Below, piece after piece: positions 1-8,403 of a stretch of DNA of 64,000 nucleotides. Below the pieces are notes generated by a model. It worked only from the letters and a program-made list of their open reading frames with translations. It ran no database searches and had not been told where the DNA came from. Position 1 is the stretch's first letter. The number at the start of each line of letters is the position of its first letter. A program made the translations under genes and the position numbers. This DNA is from JANSYL01 sp963921255 (lineage in GTDB: Bacteria; Pseudomonadota; Alphaproteobacteria; Rhodobacterales; Rhodobacteraceae), in the NCBI GenBank assembly GCA_963921255.3, contig CAWUEW020000003.1, positions 1,116,001 through 1,180,000 of the forward strand. The letters run 5' to 3'.

Positions 1-11
1 CCACACAATTT

Positions 12-87
12 CCCGCCACGCGGCGGGGCAGGCGGCCTGACGCCGCACACAGACAAACCAGGACGGCCCGCCATAAGGGCCGCCTGG
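12..87 (+). other. Two hairpins upstream of the P450 gene
   Basis: The first 117 bases hold no gene I can support. A 6-bp stem lies at 12-27. A stronger stem lies at 58-87: CCAGG and CGGCCC pair with GGGCCG and CCTGG, with one bulged A at 63 and a 7-base loop. No T-run follows, so this looks more like an intercistronic stability or attenuation hairpin than a full terminator. It would fit a highly expressed binding-protein gene just upstream of the window, but that gene is not visible. Confidence 0.5.
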
Positions 88-117
88 ACCTGCGACGAGG
101 GGAGGTTCGATCGCACA

Positions 118-1296
118 ATGACGCCAAGCGGCACGGCAAATATCCCTGCTGACCCATTCCAACGGGATCGCGCCAAGACCGGCGCCCGGATGGAGGAGAT
201 GCACGGTGAGGAGCTCTTGATGCTCCTGCGTTGGCGTGACGTGCGCGCGGCGGCCCGCGATGTCGTCCGGTTCGACAGCGGGCAACTTGGCCGTGTTCCG
301 ACCCCGCCCGAAACGGACATCCGCAGCTTCCGGCAATTGCCAATTGAAACCAACGCCCCCGAACACACGGCGTGGAAGGCTTTGGTCCAACCCTATTTCC
401 GGCGACCCAAGGCGCCCGGTCCAAAAGCCGAGATCGAGACACTGGTCTCCGACGCCGTCGAACATGCCGTCGACCGGGATGCGGTTGAGGTCGTGAGCGA
501 GCTCGCCTTGCCCGTGCAATCTGCCGCCTTGGCCGTCTTGCTCGATACGCCCCGCGCCCTTGCCAAGGAATGGACCGCCTGGGGGTTGCACGCGTTCCGC
601 ACGGACGGACAAACCGACCCGGCAAAGGCCGAGCGGTATCTCGCCTTCATCGACCGGATGCTGGACCAAGGCGCACTGTCCCCGGAACAGGGGCTGTTTT
701 CGTATCTCCACGACGCCGAATTTCAGGGGCGTCCCCTGACGCAGGACGAAAAACGCGGCATTTGTCATCTGGCCATGGCCGGTGGGCGGGACACGGTCAT
801 AAACGCCATCACGGGAACCCTGGCCCATCTGGCCGCGCATCCCGAAGATCTGTCGCGCCTGCGGGACGAGCCACGGTTGATTTCGACCGCGACCGAAGAG
901 TTCTTTCGCTATCTTTCACCCTTGCCGCAAATCGCGCGTGTCTGTCCGCGTGGACTGGCGCATGGAGCGCTGTCCATTGAACCCGATGCACGGGCGTCCT
1001 TGTGTTGGGCTTCGGCCAACCGGGACGCATCGGTGTTTGAGGCCCCGGACGAGCTGCGCATTGACCGGACACCCAATCCGCATGTCGCGTTCGGCGCAGG
1101 CGATCACACCTGTCTGGGCGCCCCGCACGCGCGGTTGATCCTTCGGTCGCTTTTGGACGCGCTGATCCGGCGCGTCGACGCGTTTGAGGTGATCAGCGCC
1201 ACACCGAAAACCACCCAGTTTGGGACCCCTTACCTATTTCACGACCTGACGCTGCGGTTCGTGCCGCGCGGGTCTTCGTCAGAGGAGCGAGGCTAA
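118..1296 (+). CDS. Cytochrome P450, first gene of an ABC importer/mannosidase operon
   Basis: This is a soluble bacterial P450 of 392 residues, the usual length for the class. The I-helix motif AGGRDT is at 221-226, the ExxR motif reads EFFR at 261-264, and the haem-binding loop FGAGDHTCLGAPHAR carries the ligand Cys332. It should hydroxylate or O-demethylate a small substrate using electrons from a ferredoxin or ferredoxin reductase; no such partner lies in the window. The stop is one base before the next start, so it is co-transcribed with an ABC importer and a GH38 mannosidase. That context suggests its substrate is delivered by that importer, possibly a methylated or otherwise modified sugar, but this is inference. 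The start ATG at 118 follows a GGGGAGG-rich leader. Confidence 0.9.
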   Translation: MTPSGTANIPADPFQRDRAKTGARMEEMHGEELLMLLRWRDVRAAARDVVRFDSGQLGRVPTPPETDIRSFRQLPIETNAPEHTAWKALVQPYFRRPKAPGPKAEIETLVSDAVEHAVDRDAVEVVSELALPVQSAALAVLLDTPRALAKEWTAWGLHAFRTDGQTDPAKAERYLAFIDRMLDQGALSPEQGLFSYLHDAEFQGRPLTQDEKRGICHLAMAGGRDTVINAITGTLAHLAAHPEDLSRLRDEPRLISTATEEFFRYLSPLPQIARVCPRGLAHGALSIEPDARASLCWASANRDASVFEAPDELRIDRTPNPHVAFGAGDHTCLGAPHARLILRSLLDALIRRVDAFEVISATPKTTQFGTPYLFHDLTLRFVPRGSSSEERG

Positions 1297-1297
1297 T

Positions 1298-2305
1298 ATG
1301 GGACGTATCCCCTTATCCTACATGATAAATAGGCTTGTGACGCTGTTTCTGACGGTGTTCATCGCCGCGACGCTCATATGGATCATTCCGCGGTTGTCGC
1401 CCATTGATCCTGTGGACGTGATGTTGGGGCGCATGGCCGCCGGCGGGGGCTCGATCGAAAACTCCGAAGCGATCTTGGCCCAATTGCGCGCCAGCTTTGG
1501 CCTCGATCAACCGCTGATCGTGCAATACCTGCTGTATATCTGGAACTCCTTCACCTTTGACTTCGGCATATCCACGGCCAGCTTCCCGACGCCGGTGGCC
1601 AGCCTGATTGGCGTCGCGTTGCCCTGGACCCTGGGCCTGATGCTGATCTCGCTGATCATCACCTTCCTGATCGGCAATCTTCTGGGCGCGCTGATGGTGT
1701 GGGAGAACACACCGCGCCTTTGGAAAGTGGCCATCCCGTCGGCCATGGTGTTTACCGCCATTCCGCCGCTCTTGTCCGGGCTTCTCCTGATGTATGTGTT
1801 TTCCACGCAGCTTGGGTGGTTCCCCCTGACGGGCGCGTATGGGTTGAATGTGGAGCCCGGTTGGACCGGCGACTTCATGGGCTCGGTGCTCTATCACGGG
1901 TTCCTCCCCGCGCTTTCGATCGTGATCGTGACCTTCGGGTTCTGGGCCTTGGGGATGCGGGGCCTGATGATCACCGTGCAGGGCGAGGATTACTCGGTTC
2001 TGGCCAAGGCCAAGGGCCTGCGCCCGCGCTACATCCTGTATCGCTACATGATCCGAAACGCGATCCTGCCGCAGGTCACCGCCTTTGCGCTGCAGATCGG
2101 TTCTCTGGTGGCCGGGCAGGTTCTGGTCGAGCGTATCTTTGCCTATCCGGGCATGGGCAAGCTGCTCTACGACGCGATCCTGGATCAGGATTTCCCCGTG
2201 ATCCAGGGCGTCAGCTTCGTCATCATCCTGATGACTGCCCTCGCCGTTTTCATTGTCGATCTGATCTACCCGCTGATCGACCCCCGTATCCGGCATGGGA
2301 GCTAA
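1298..2305 (+). CDS. ABC transporter permease, DppB/OppB type
   Basis: The 335-residue integral membrane protein begins with the typical DppB topology: a cytoplasmic Met-Ile-Asn-Arg start, a first helix, a long periplasmic stretch with a LDQPLIVQYLLYIWN segment, then five further helices. The EAA-type coupling loop (EDYSVLAKAKGLRP) is near residues 228-242. It forms the channel with the DppC-type protein that starts three bases after its stop. These importers take up peptides, but the same family also carries oligosaccharides and opines. The GH38 mannosidase in this operon makes a glycoside the better guess. The binding protein is not present downstream and probably lies upstream of base 1. 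Confidence 0.9.
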   Translation: MGRIPLSYMINRLVTLFLTVFIAATLIWIIPRLSPIDPVDVMLGRMAAGGGSIENSEAILAQLRASFGLDQPLIVQYLLYIWNSFTFDFGISTASFPTPVASLIGVALPWTLGLMLISLIITFLIGNLLGALMVWENTPRLWKVAIPSAMVFTAIPPLLSGLLLMYVFSTQLGWFPLTGAYGLNVEPGWTGDFMGSVLYHGFLPALSIVIVTFGFWALGMRGLMITVQGEDYSVLAKAKGLRPRYILYRYMIRNAILPQVTAFALQIGSLVAGQVLVERIFAYPGMGKLLYDAILDQDFPVIQGVSFVIILMTALAVFIVDLIYPLIDPRIRHGS

Positions 2306-2308
2306 GCG

Positions 2309-3259
2309 ATGAGCGACAAGAACGCAGCCGCACCCGAAACCGCAGCCCCGGATCAGTCGGGCCTGACCAAGGCACAGCTCAAGCGCATGAAGCGCTTCGA
2401 CAATCCGTGGATGAATCCGAAACTGATGTGGGGCGTCGGGCTTCTCCTGAGCATCATCGCCCTTGGTATCCTGGGCCGGATCTTCTGGGATACCGATCTG
2501 GTCTTCACGGGGTCCGGCATGCCCCGCCAGGGCCCGGTGGGGGTCGAGAACATCCGCGGGCAAGTGGGCACTTGGGCCCATCCCCTTGGCACGGACGTGT
2601 CGGGCAAGGATATCCTGGCCCTGCTGATCGTGGGGGCGCCGAACTCGCTTTTCGTTGGGGTGCTGGCGTCGGTGATCGGGATGTCCATCGGGATCTTCCT
2701 GGGCTTTTCCGCCGGGTTCGTCGGCGGCCGGACGGATGACGTCATCCGCGTGGGCGCCGATGTGATGATCACCATCCCGCCCTTGTTGATCCTGGTCGTG
2801 TTCCAGGCGGCCTATGGCGATATTACCCTGACCATGATGGCGGCGCTGATTGCCTGTTTCGTGTGGCAGTCGCCCACCCGCCTGATCCGCGCGCAGGTCC
2901 TGTCGATGCGGGAAAGCGGGTATGTCCAGATGGCACGGCTGTCCGGGGCCTCGACCGGGCATATCATGTTCCGCGAGATGCTCCCGAACCTCGTGCCCTA
3001 TCTCTTCGGGTCGTTCATCGCGAATGTCACCACGTCCATCGTGACCGCCGTGGGCCTCGAAGTCCTCGGCTTGGGGCCGCAACGGGTGCCCACCTTGGGC
3101 CGCGTGATCTACGACGCCATCAACTCGGGCGCGCTGATCCAGAACCTCTGGTGGTGGTGGGGCATCCCGACGGTTCTCCTGGCGGTGATGTTCATCGGCT
3201 TGCTTCTGATCAACCTCGGCCTCGACGAAGTGTCGAACCCCCGTTTGAGGAAGCTGTGA
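2309..3259 (+). CDS. ABC transporter permease, DppC/OppC type
   Basis: The 316-residue partner permease has the DppC-type N-terminal cytoplasmic extension (about 45 residues), a first helix, the periplasmic segment ending in HPLGTDVSGKDILA, and five more helices. The EAA loop is near ESGYVQMARLSGAS. The HPLGTD.GRD-like motif is diagnostic of DppC proteins. It is translationally linked to the upstream DppB-type gene with a 3-base gap. A 139-base gap filled with palindromes separates it from the ATPase gene, which may set different expression levels for membrane and ATPase parts. Confidence 0.9.
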   Translation: MSDKNAAAPETAAPDQSGLTKAQLKRMKRFDNPWMNPKLMWGVGLLLSIIALGILGRIFWDTDLVFTGSGMPRQGPVGVENIRGQVGTWAHPLGTDVSGKDILALLIVGAPNSLFVGVLASVIGMSIGIFLGFSAGFVGGRTDDVIRVGADVMITIPPLLILVVFQAAYGDITLTMMAALIACFVWQSPTRLIRAQVLSMRESGYVQMARLSGASTGHIMFREMLPNLVPYLFGSFIANVTTSIVTAVGLEVLGLGPQRVPTLGRVIYDAINSGALIQNLWWWWGIPTVLLAVMFIGLLLINLGLDEVSNPRLRKL

Positions 3260-3277
3260 TGACCCAAGGCACCCGAA

Positions 3278-3372
3278 AAGCGGTTTCGAAACCGCTTCCT
3301 GACGCGATGTTCACATCGCGTGCGAAAGGCCGTGCGCACGGCCTTTCCGGAACGCACGGTCCCGTGCGTTCC
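3278..3372 (+). repeat. Four consecutive near-perfect palindromes between permease and ATPase genes
   Basis: Four inverted repeats stand head to tail with 1-4 bases between them. Palindrome 1 (3278-3297) is a perfect 20-mer, AAGCGGTTTC followed by its complement. Palindrome 2 (3302-3321) has 9-bp arms ACGCGATGT around a TC loop. Palindrome 3 (3324-3347) is a perfect 24-mer with half-site GAAAGGCCGTGC. Palindrome 4 (3349-3372) has 11-bp arms GGAACGCACGG around TC. All four have different sequences. None is followed by a T-run. They fill the gap inside an operon, so roles in mRNA processing or differential stability are plausible. Confidence 0.9.
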
Positions 3373-3398
3373 CTGACCGTCACATCGGAGGGGCTGGC

Positions 3399-5141
3399 AT
3401 GAGCGTTCTCGATATCAAGAATATCTCCATTGATTTCCCGACCTCCAAGGGCGTCGTGCATGCGGTGACGGATGTGTCATTGAGTTTCCCCCAGGGCCGG
3501 CGCATTGGCTTCATTGGCGAATCCGGGTCGGGCAAAACGACCACGGCGCTGAGTGCGATGCGCATGCTGGCCTCGCCCGGATTTGTGGCGGCCGGGGAAA
3601 TTCATCTGCATTCCCTGGGCGACACCGACATTCTGAAGCTGTCGGACGAGGAAATGCGCCGCGTCCGTCTGCGCAAGATCAGTTATGTGCCGCAGGGCGC
3701 GATGAATTCGCTCAACCCGGTCATGCGGATCGAGCACCAGATCTGGGATGGCATCATCGCCCATGAAGGGGCGGTGTCGCAGGACGAGCTTCAGCGGCGC
3801 TCCGATGCCGCTCTGGAAGGGGTGGGGCTGGATCCCAAGATCGTGGGCCCCTTGTATCCCCACGAATTGTCCGGGGGCATGAAGCAGCGTGTGTGTATCG
3901 CCATTGGTGTCTGCCTGAGCCCGGATTTGATCATCGCCGATGAACCGACCTCCGCGCTGGACGTGATCACGCAGCGGCACGTCATGCAAACCTTGCGCGA
4001 GGTGCAATCGAAGATCGGCGCCGGGTTGATCCTGATCGGGCATGACATGGGGTTGATGGCCCAATCGGTCGACGACATCGCGGTTCTGAAAAAGGGCGAA
4101 CTGGTCGAATTTGGACCGGTGCGTCAGATCATCGAGGATCCCCAACACCCCTACACCAAGGAGTTGATTTCCTCGGTGCCCCTGGTGGGGGGGGAGAGCT
4201 TTCTCGATGCGGCCCCCGCGACGCCCGCCAAGGGGTTCACCACGGACGACGGCACGCCCCTTTTGGAATTGAACGGCGCGTCGAAAACCTATGGGGCTGT
4301 GACCGCCCTCCATCCCATGAGCTTCAAACTGGATGGGGAGGTGCCCAAGATCATCTCGATCGTCGGGCAATCCGGCTCGGGCAAGTCCACGATGGGGAGC
4401 CTGATGTTGGGCTTCAACGCGCCCACAACCGGGAAGGTCCTGTTCAAAGGCAAGGATGTCTACGCGCAGACTGCGGCCGAAAAACTGACCTTCCGCAAGG
4501 AAGTGCAAGCCGTCTTCCAGGATCCCTACGCCTGCTTCAATCCGTTCTACCGCGTGAACCACGCGTTGAAATTCCCGTTTGAACGGTTCGGCTTTTCCGA
4601 GGGGCCCGACCACACGCAGCACGCGATGGAGGAAGCATGCCGCAATGTGGGTCTTGCCCCGGAAACGGTGCTCGGGCGGTACCCGCACCAGTTGTCGGGC
4701 GGACAGCGGCAGCGTTTGATCGTGGCCCGGGCTTTGATGCTGAGCCCGAAACTGCTGATCGCGGATGAACCGGTGTCGATGGTGGACGCGTCCCTGCGGG
4801 CCACGATCCTGAAAAACATCCATGATCTGAAGGATCAGCACGGCATTTCGATCATCTACATCACCCACGACCTCGCGACGGCGTATCATGTCAGCGACTA
4901 CGTGATGGTGCTCTACAAGGGGCACGTGGTCGAAGCCGGCCCCCCGAAGGAGGTGATCGGCGATCCGCAGCACGCCTACACGCGGCTGCTCATCGACTCG
5001 ATCCCATGGCCCTATCTGGACCGCGATTGGGGGTCCGCCGAGCAAGCCCGGGGCGCGCTCAACCAACTGGGCGAAATCGACCGCAGGCCGGATACGGTGT
5101 ACCGGGGCACCATCCCCGGTTTCGAGCTGACCCAAGGATAG
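3399..5141 (+). CDS. ABC transporter double ATPase (DppD-DppF fusion type)
   Basis: The 580-residue protein has two complete nucleotide-binding domains. The first has Walker A GESGSGKTT near 40-48, signature LSGGMKQR and Walker B LIIADEPTSALD. The second has GQSGSGKST near 322-330, signature LSGGQRQR and LLIADEPVSMVDAS. The DPQHPYTKELI segment after the first domain is the oligopeptide/dipeptide C-terminal motif that binds a cluster or couples to the permease in this family. In the second domain the usual TSALD after Walker B reads VSMVD; the catalytic Glu remains. It powers the DppB/DppC-type pair upstream. A GGAGG ribosome site precedes ATG 3399. Confidence 0.92.
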   Translation: MSVLDIKNISIDFPTSKGVVHAVTDVSLSFPQGRRIGFIGESGSGKTTTALSAMRMLASPGFVAAGEIHLHSLGDTDILKLSDEEMRRVRLRKISYVPQGAMNSLNPVMRIEHQIWDGIIAHEGAVSQDELQRRSDAALEGVGLDPKIVGPLYPHELSGGMKQRVCIAIGVCLSPDLIIADEPTSALDVITQRHVMQTLREVQSKIGAGLILIGHDMGLMAQSVDDIAVLKKGELVEFGPVRQIIEDPQHPYTKELISSVPLVGGESFLDAAPATPAKGFTTDDGTPLLELNGASKTYGAVTALHPMSFKLDGEVPKIISIVGQSGSGKSTMGSLMLGFNAPTTGKVLFKGKDVYAQTAAEKLTFRKEVQAVFQDPYACFNPFYRVNHALKFPFERFGFSEGPDHTQHAMEEACRNVGLAPETVLGRYPHQLSGGQRQRLIVARALMLSPKLLIADEPVSMVDASLRATILKNIHDLKDQHGISIIYITHDLATAYHVSDYVMVLYKGHVVEAGPPKEVIGDPQHAYTRLLIDSIPWPYLDRDWGSAEQARGALNQLGEIDRRPDTVYRGTIPGFELTQG

Positions 5142-5153
5142 GCGGCGCAGCAC

Positions 5154-8100
5154 ATGTCCCACAGGCTCCGGCTGACATCGGAAAAGATCGCGCAGCGTCT
5201 GAAACTGATCGCGCCCAAAGCAGCGCGGGACAGGCGCCCGATCGAACCGTTTGTCCTGGAAGAGTTGCCCGATGCGACGGCGATGCCGGATCTGAAGGTG
5301 TTTGCCTGCGCGGCGGACGGCCCCCGCCTGGAGTGGAACAGCTATTGGGGCGGGCGGAACCTGCATTTCGTGTTGCGCTCGCGCTTTGTTGTTCCCGAGG
5401 GCTGGCGCAACCCGGCGCTGCACCTGCCGCTCGGGGTTGCGGGCGATATCTTCACCCATCCCGAAGCGCTGATGTATATCGACGGTGTCGCCGTGGCCTC
5501 GGCGGACCGCTACCACCACACCATTGAGCTTTCGACCGATCTGGCCGACGGGAAAGCCCATGACCTGCTGCTGCACGGCTGGACGGGGCTAACCGGGTGG
5601 CCGCCCGATCCCACGGACCGGTCGCAGCTGTTCCTCAAGGAATGCAGCGTCATCGACATCGACCGCGAGCTTCAGGGATTTCTGTCGATGGCGGGCACGG
5701 CGCTGGATCTGTCCGAAGCGTTCCACGACAACCGTCCCGAAAAACACCGCATCCTATCGGCCCTCGATGCCGCGTTTCTGACGCTCGACACCCGCGATCC
5801 CCTGGAAGACGGGTTCCGCAACAGCGTGGCGCCGGCCACGATGAAACTCCTTGATGGGTTGGACGAGGCCGGGCCGCCGCTTGACATCACGCTGCACGCG
5901 GCAGGCCATGCGCATATGGATGTCGCCTATTTGTGGCCGATTTCCCAGATCCGGCAGAAGAACGCGCGCACGTATTCCAATGTCCTGCGCCTGATGGAGC
6001 GCCACCCCGAGTTCCTGTTCTCGCACAGTCAGCCACAACTCTATGCCTGGACTGAGGAGGACTTCCCGGACATCTTCGAGGGCATCAAATCGCGCGTGGC
6101 CCAGGGCCGGTGGGAAATCCTGGGCGGCATGTGGATCGAGCCGGATGCCAATATGCCCGGTCCCGAGGCCCTCGTGCGCCAGATCCTGTTGGCCCGGCAC
6201 TATGTCGAAGACACGTTCGGAGAAGGGGCTGAGACGCCGGTCCTTTGGCTGCCGGACACCTTTGGATTTCCGGCCTGCTTGCCGCAGTTGATGGTGCAGG
6301 CCGACCTGCGCTGGTTCGTGACGAACAAGGTCAATTGGAACCAGTACAACCAAATGCCCGCGTCAACGACGTGGTGGGAAGGGTTGGATGGCTCGCGCGT
6401 TCTGGCGCAGTTCTTGACGACGCCGCGTGAGGTGCAGCATCTGCCGTTTCCGACGAACTACAAATCGGACCTGACCGCGGAAGAGGTGGTCGGCACCTGG
6501 ACGCGCAACACCGTGAAGGACCGCGTGCGGGACATGCTGATCTGTTATGGCTATGGCGATGGCGGCGGCGGACCAACGGATGAGCTGATCCGCACGGCCA
6601 AAGCCTATCGGGCCATGCCCGGCGCGCCCCAGGTGATCCCGTCGACCGTGCGGCGGTTCTTCGAGAAGGTCGAGGAAACAGCGGCGGGCTTGCCCGTTTG
6701 GCAGGGCGAGTTTTACCTGGAAGGCCACCGTGGCGTTCTGACGGGCCAAGCTTGGATCAAGCGCGCCAACCGCAAGGCCGAAGTGCTACTGCATGACACC
6801 GAACTTGCCATGGCGCTTGCCCGCCAGGCGGGGGCGGAGCCGCGGGACCTAACGGACAGTTGGCGCCGCCTGTGCACCTTGCAGTTCCACGATATCCTCA
6901 CCGGCACATCCGTGCCTGAGGTGTTCGAAGATGCGCGCGCCGATTATGCGCTGATCACCGCGGACGCCACCGCGGCGCTGGAGGCCGCGGCACAGGCCAT
7001 CACGCCGCCGGACGCCGCCCATTTGATCCTGGACGGGGCGCAATTGTCCGGTGTGCGCTACGTCACCCTGCCGGCAGGATCCGGTCCGGTCGCGGAAGGG
7101 GGCGTCGCTCTTCCCGAGCAGCCGACGGCGGATGGTCCGCTGGTCGAACTGCCGGCCGCGATGCCGCTGTCGGCCCGGGTTCTCACCGCGGCGGACGCAC
7201 CGGCCGGTCCTGGCGCGGGCGTTCAGGTGCGCAGGACCGAGGACGGTGGCGCCATCCTCGAGAACGCACTCGTCCGTGTCGTGCTTGGACCGCATGGGAT
7301 GCTGACCTCGGTCTACGACAAACGCGTCGCGCGGGAGGTGCTGAAAGAGGGCGCCTGGGGCAACAAGCTGGAGTTGTTCGAAGACCGTCCGGTCAGTTGG
7401 GACGCCTGGGACATCGATATCTTCTTCGAAGACCGCGGCGAGGTGGTGACCGCGCTCAACAGCCTCACGATCGTTGAAGAGGGCCCGCTGCGGGCCACCG
7501 TCGAGTTGACCCGCGCCTTCCGCAAAAGCCGCATGACACAGCGCGTGTCGCTCCATCGCCACTCGGCCCGCGTCGATTTCGACACCGAGGTCGACTGGCA
7601 CGAGCAACATCTGCTGCTCAAGGCCGCGTTCCCGGTCAGTGTGCGGGCCAGCCGGGCCGAATTCGACATTCAATGGGGCCAGATCGATCGCCCGACCCAT
7701 CGCAATACGTCCTGGGACGCCGCCCAGTTCGAGGTGCCCGCGCAAAAATGGGCGGATCTCAGCGAGGGGGATTACGGTGTCGCGCTGCTGAACGATTGCA
7801 AGTACGGCTATGACGTGCGGGGCGACGTGCTGCGGCTGTCCTTGATCAAATCGGCCACCATGCCGGACGCAGGCGCCGACCAGGGTTATCATCGGTTTAC
7901 TTATGCGCTTCTGCCCCACCCGGGCGACACGCGGGTTGAAGTGCGGGCGGAGGCAGCGGCGCTCAATGTGCCGCCGCGCGTCTTCTCCAATCCGGGAACC
8001 GCCACGCGCGCGCCCGCACCCTTGGTGCACTGCACCAGCAACCGGGCCGTTGTCGAAACGGTCAAACCGGCCGAGGATGGCAACGGGGTCGTGATCCGAC

Positions 8101-8276
8101 TGTACGAAGCTCACGCCACACGCGGCCCCGTCGAACTACACCTGCATCCGGATGTCAAAGCGGTCGAGGCCTGCGGCCTTCTTGAGCGGGACGCGACGTC
8201 GGTCGACATGGTGGACCAACGCGTCACCCTGCCACTCTCGCCCTACCAGATCGTCACGCTCCGCCTGATCTTCTAG
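5154..8276 (+). CDS. Alpha-mannosidase, glycoside hydrolase family 38
   Basis: At 1040 residues this matches bacterial GH38 alpha-mannosidases. The zinc-site motif HAHMDVAYLW lies near residues 249-258, and the nucleophile motif WLPDTFGF near 364-371, with the Asp as the likely nucleophile. A GGMWIEPDANM segment near 322-332 is the family's second active-site block. No signal peptide is visible, so it acts in the cytoplasm on mannosides brought in by the ABC system encoded just upstream (12-base gap). It may also belong to the subgroup acting on mannosylglycerate-like small glycosides; the sequence alone does not decide. It is the last gene of the operon and is followed by a hairpin shared with the convergent operon. 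Confidence 0.9.
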   Translation: MSHRLRLTSEKIAQRLKLIAPKAARDRRPIEPFVLEELPDATAMPDLKVFACAADGPRLEWNSYWGGRNLHFVLRSRFVVPEGWRNPALHLPLGVAGDIFTHPEALMYIDGVAVASADRYHHTIELSTDLADGKAHDLLLHGWTGLTGWPPDPTDRSQLFLKECSVIDIDRELQGFLSMAGTALDLSEAFHDNRPEKHRILSALDAAFLTLDTRDPLEDGFRNSVAPATMKLLDGLDEAGPPLDITLHAAGHAHMDVAYLWPISQIRQKNARTYSNVLRLMERHPEFLFSHSQPQLYAWTEEDFPDIFEGIKSRVAQGRWEILGGMWIEPDANMPGPEALVRQILLARHYVEDTFGEGAETPVLWLPDTFGFPACLPQLMVQADLRWFVTNKVNWNQYNQMPASTTWWEGLDGSRVLAQFLTTPREVQHLPFPTNYKSDLTAEEVVGTWTRNTVKDRVRDMLICYGYGDGGGGPTDELIRTAKAYRAMPGAPQVIPSTVRRFFEKVEETAAGLPVWQGEFYLEGHRGVLTGQAWIKRANRKAEVLLHDTELAMALARQAGAEPRDLTDSWRRLCTLQFHDILTGTSVPEVFEDARADYALITADATAALEAAAQAITPPDAAHLILDGAQLSGVRYVTLPAGSGPVAEGGVALPEQPTADGPLVELPAAMPLSARVLTAADAPAGPGAGVQVRRTEDGGAILENALVRVVLGPHGMLTSVYDKRVAREVLKEGAWGNKLELFEDRPVSWDAWDIDIFFEDRGEVVTALNSLTIVEEGPLRATVELTRAFRKSRMTQRVSLHRHSARVDFDTEVDWHEQHLLLKAAFPVSVRASRAEFDIQWGQIDRPTHRNTSWDAAQFEVPAQKWADLSEGDYGVALLNDCKYGYDVRGDVLRLSLIKSATMPDAGADQGYHRFTYALLPHPGDTRVEVRAEAAALNVPPRVFSNPGTATRAPAPLVHCTSNRAVVETVKPAEDGNGVVIRLYEAHATRGPVELHLHPDVKAVEACGLLERDATSVDMVDQRVTLPLSPYQIVTLRLIF

Positions 8277-8319
8277 GGGCCCGCCGGCGCAGTCGTTCCC
8301 ACACCCCCCGCTGTCTCTG

Positions 8320-8370
8320 TTTCAAAAATATCCCCGGGGGAGCGCGAGGGGGCAGGCCGCCCCCTCGCGC
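8320..8370. terminator. Rhodobacteraceae intergenic element plus 12-bp hairpin between convergent operons
   Basis: TTTCAAAAATATCCCCGG begins at 8320 and runs into a perfect 12-bp stem: arm GCGCGAGGGGGC at 8342-8353, loop AGGCC, complement at 8359-8370. I recall the AAAAATAT-CCCGGGGG string next to a GGGGGC hairpin as a recurrent 3'-end element in Rhodobacteraceae genomes; that is memory, not a search. Its place between two converging operons fits a bidirectional end. A further small GC stem follows at about 8375-8390. Confidence 0.75.
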
Positions 8371-8403
8371 GGATCGGCGCCGCAGGCGGCGAAATCCCTC
8401 GGA

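Noticed and set aside
1313..3082. 589-codon minus-strand open frame
   Set aside because: It is antisense to two clear permease genes; its His/Arg/Gln/Asp-rich product has no recognisable fold and is what high-GC coding gives in the opposite strand.
3477..5576. 699-codon minus-strand open frame
   Set aside because: Antisense to the double ATPase and the start of the mannosidase; low-complexity His/Gln/Arg product, no start signal.
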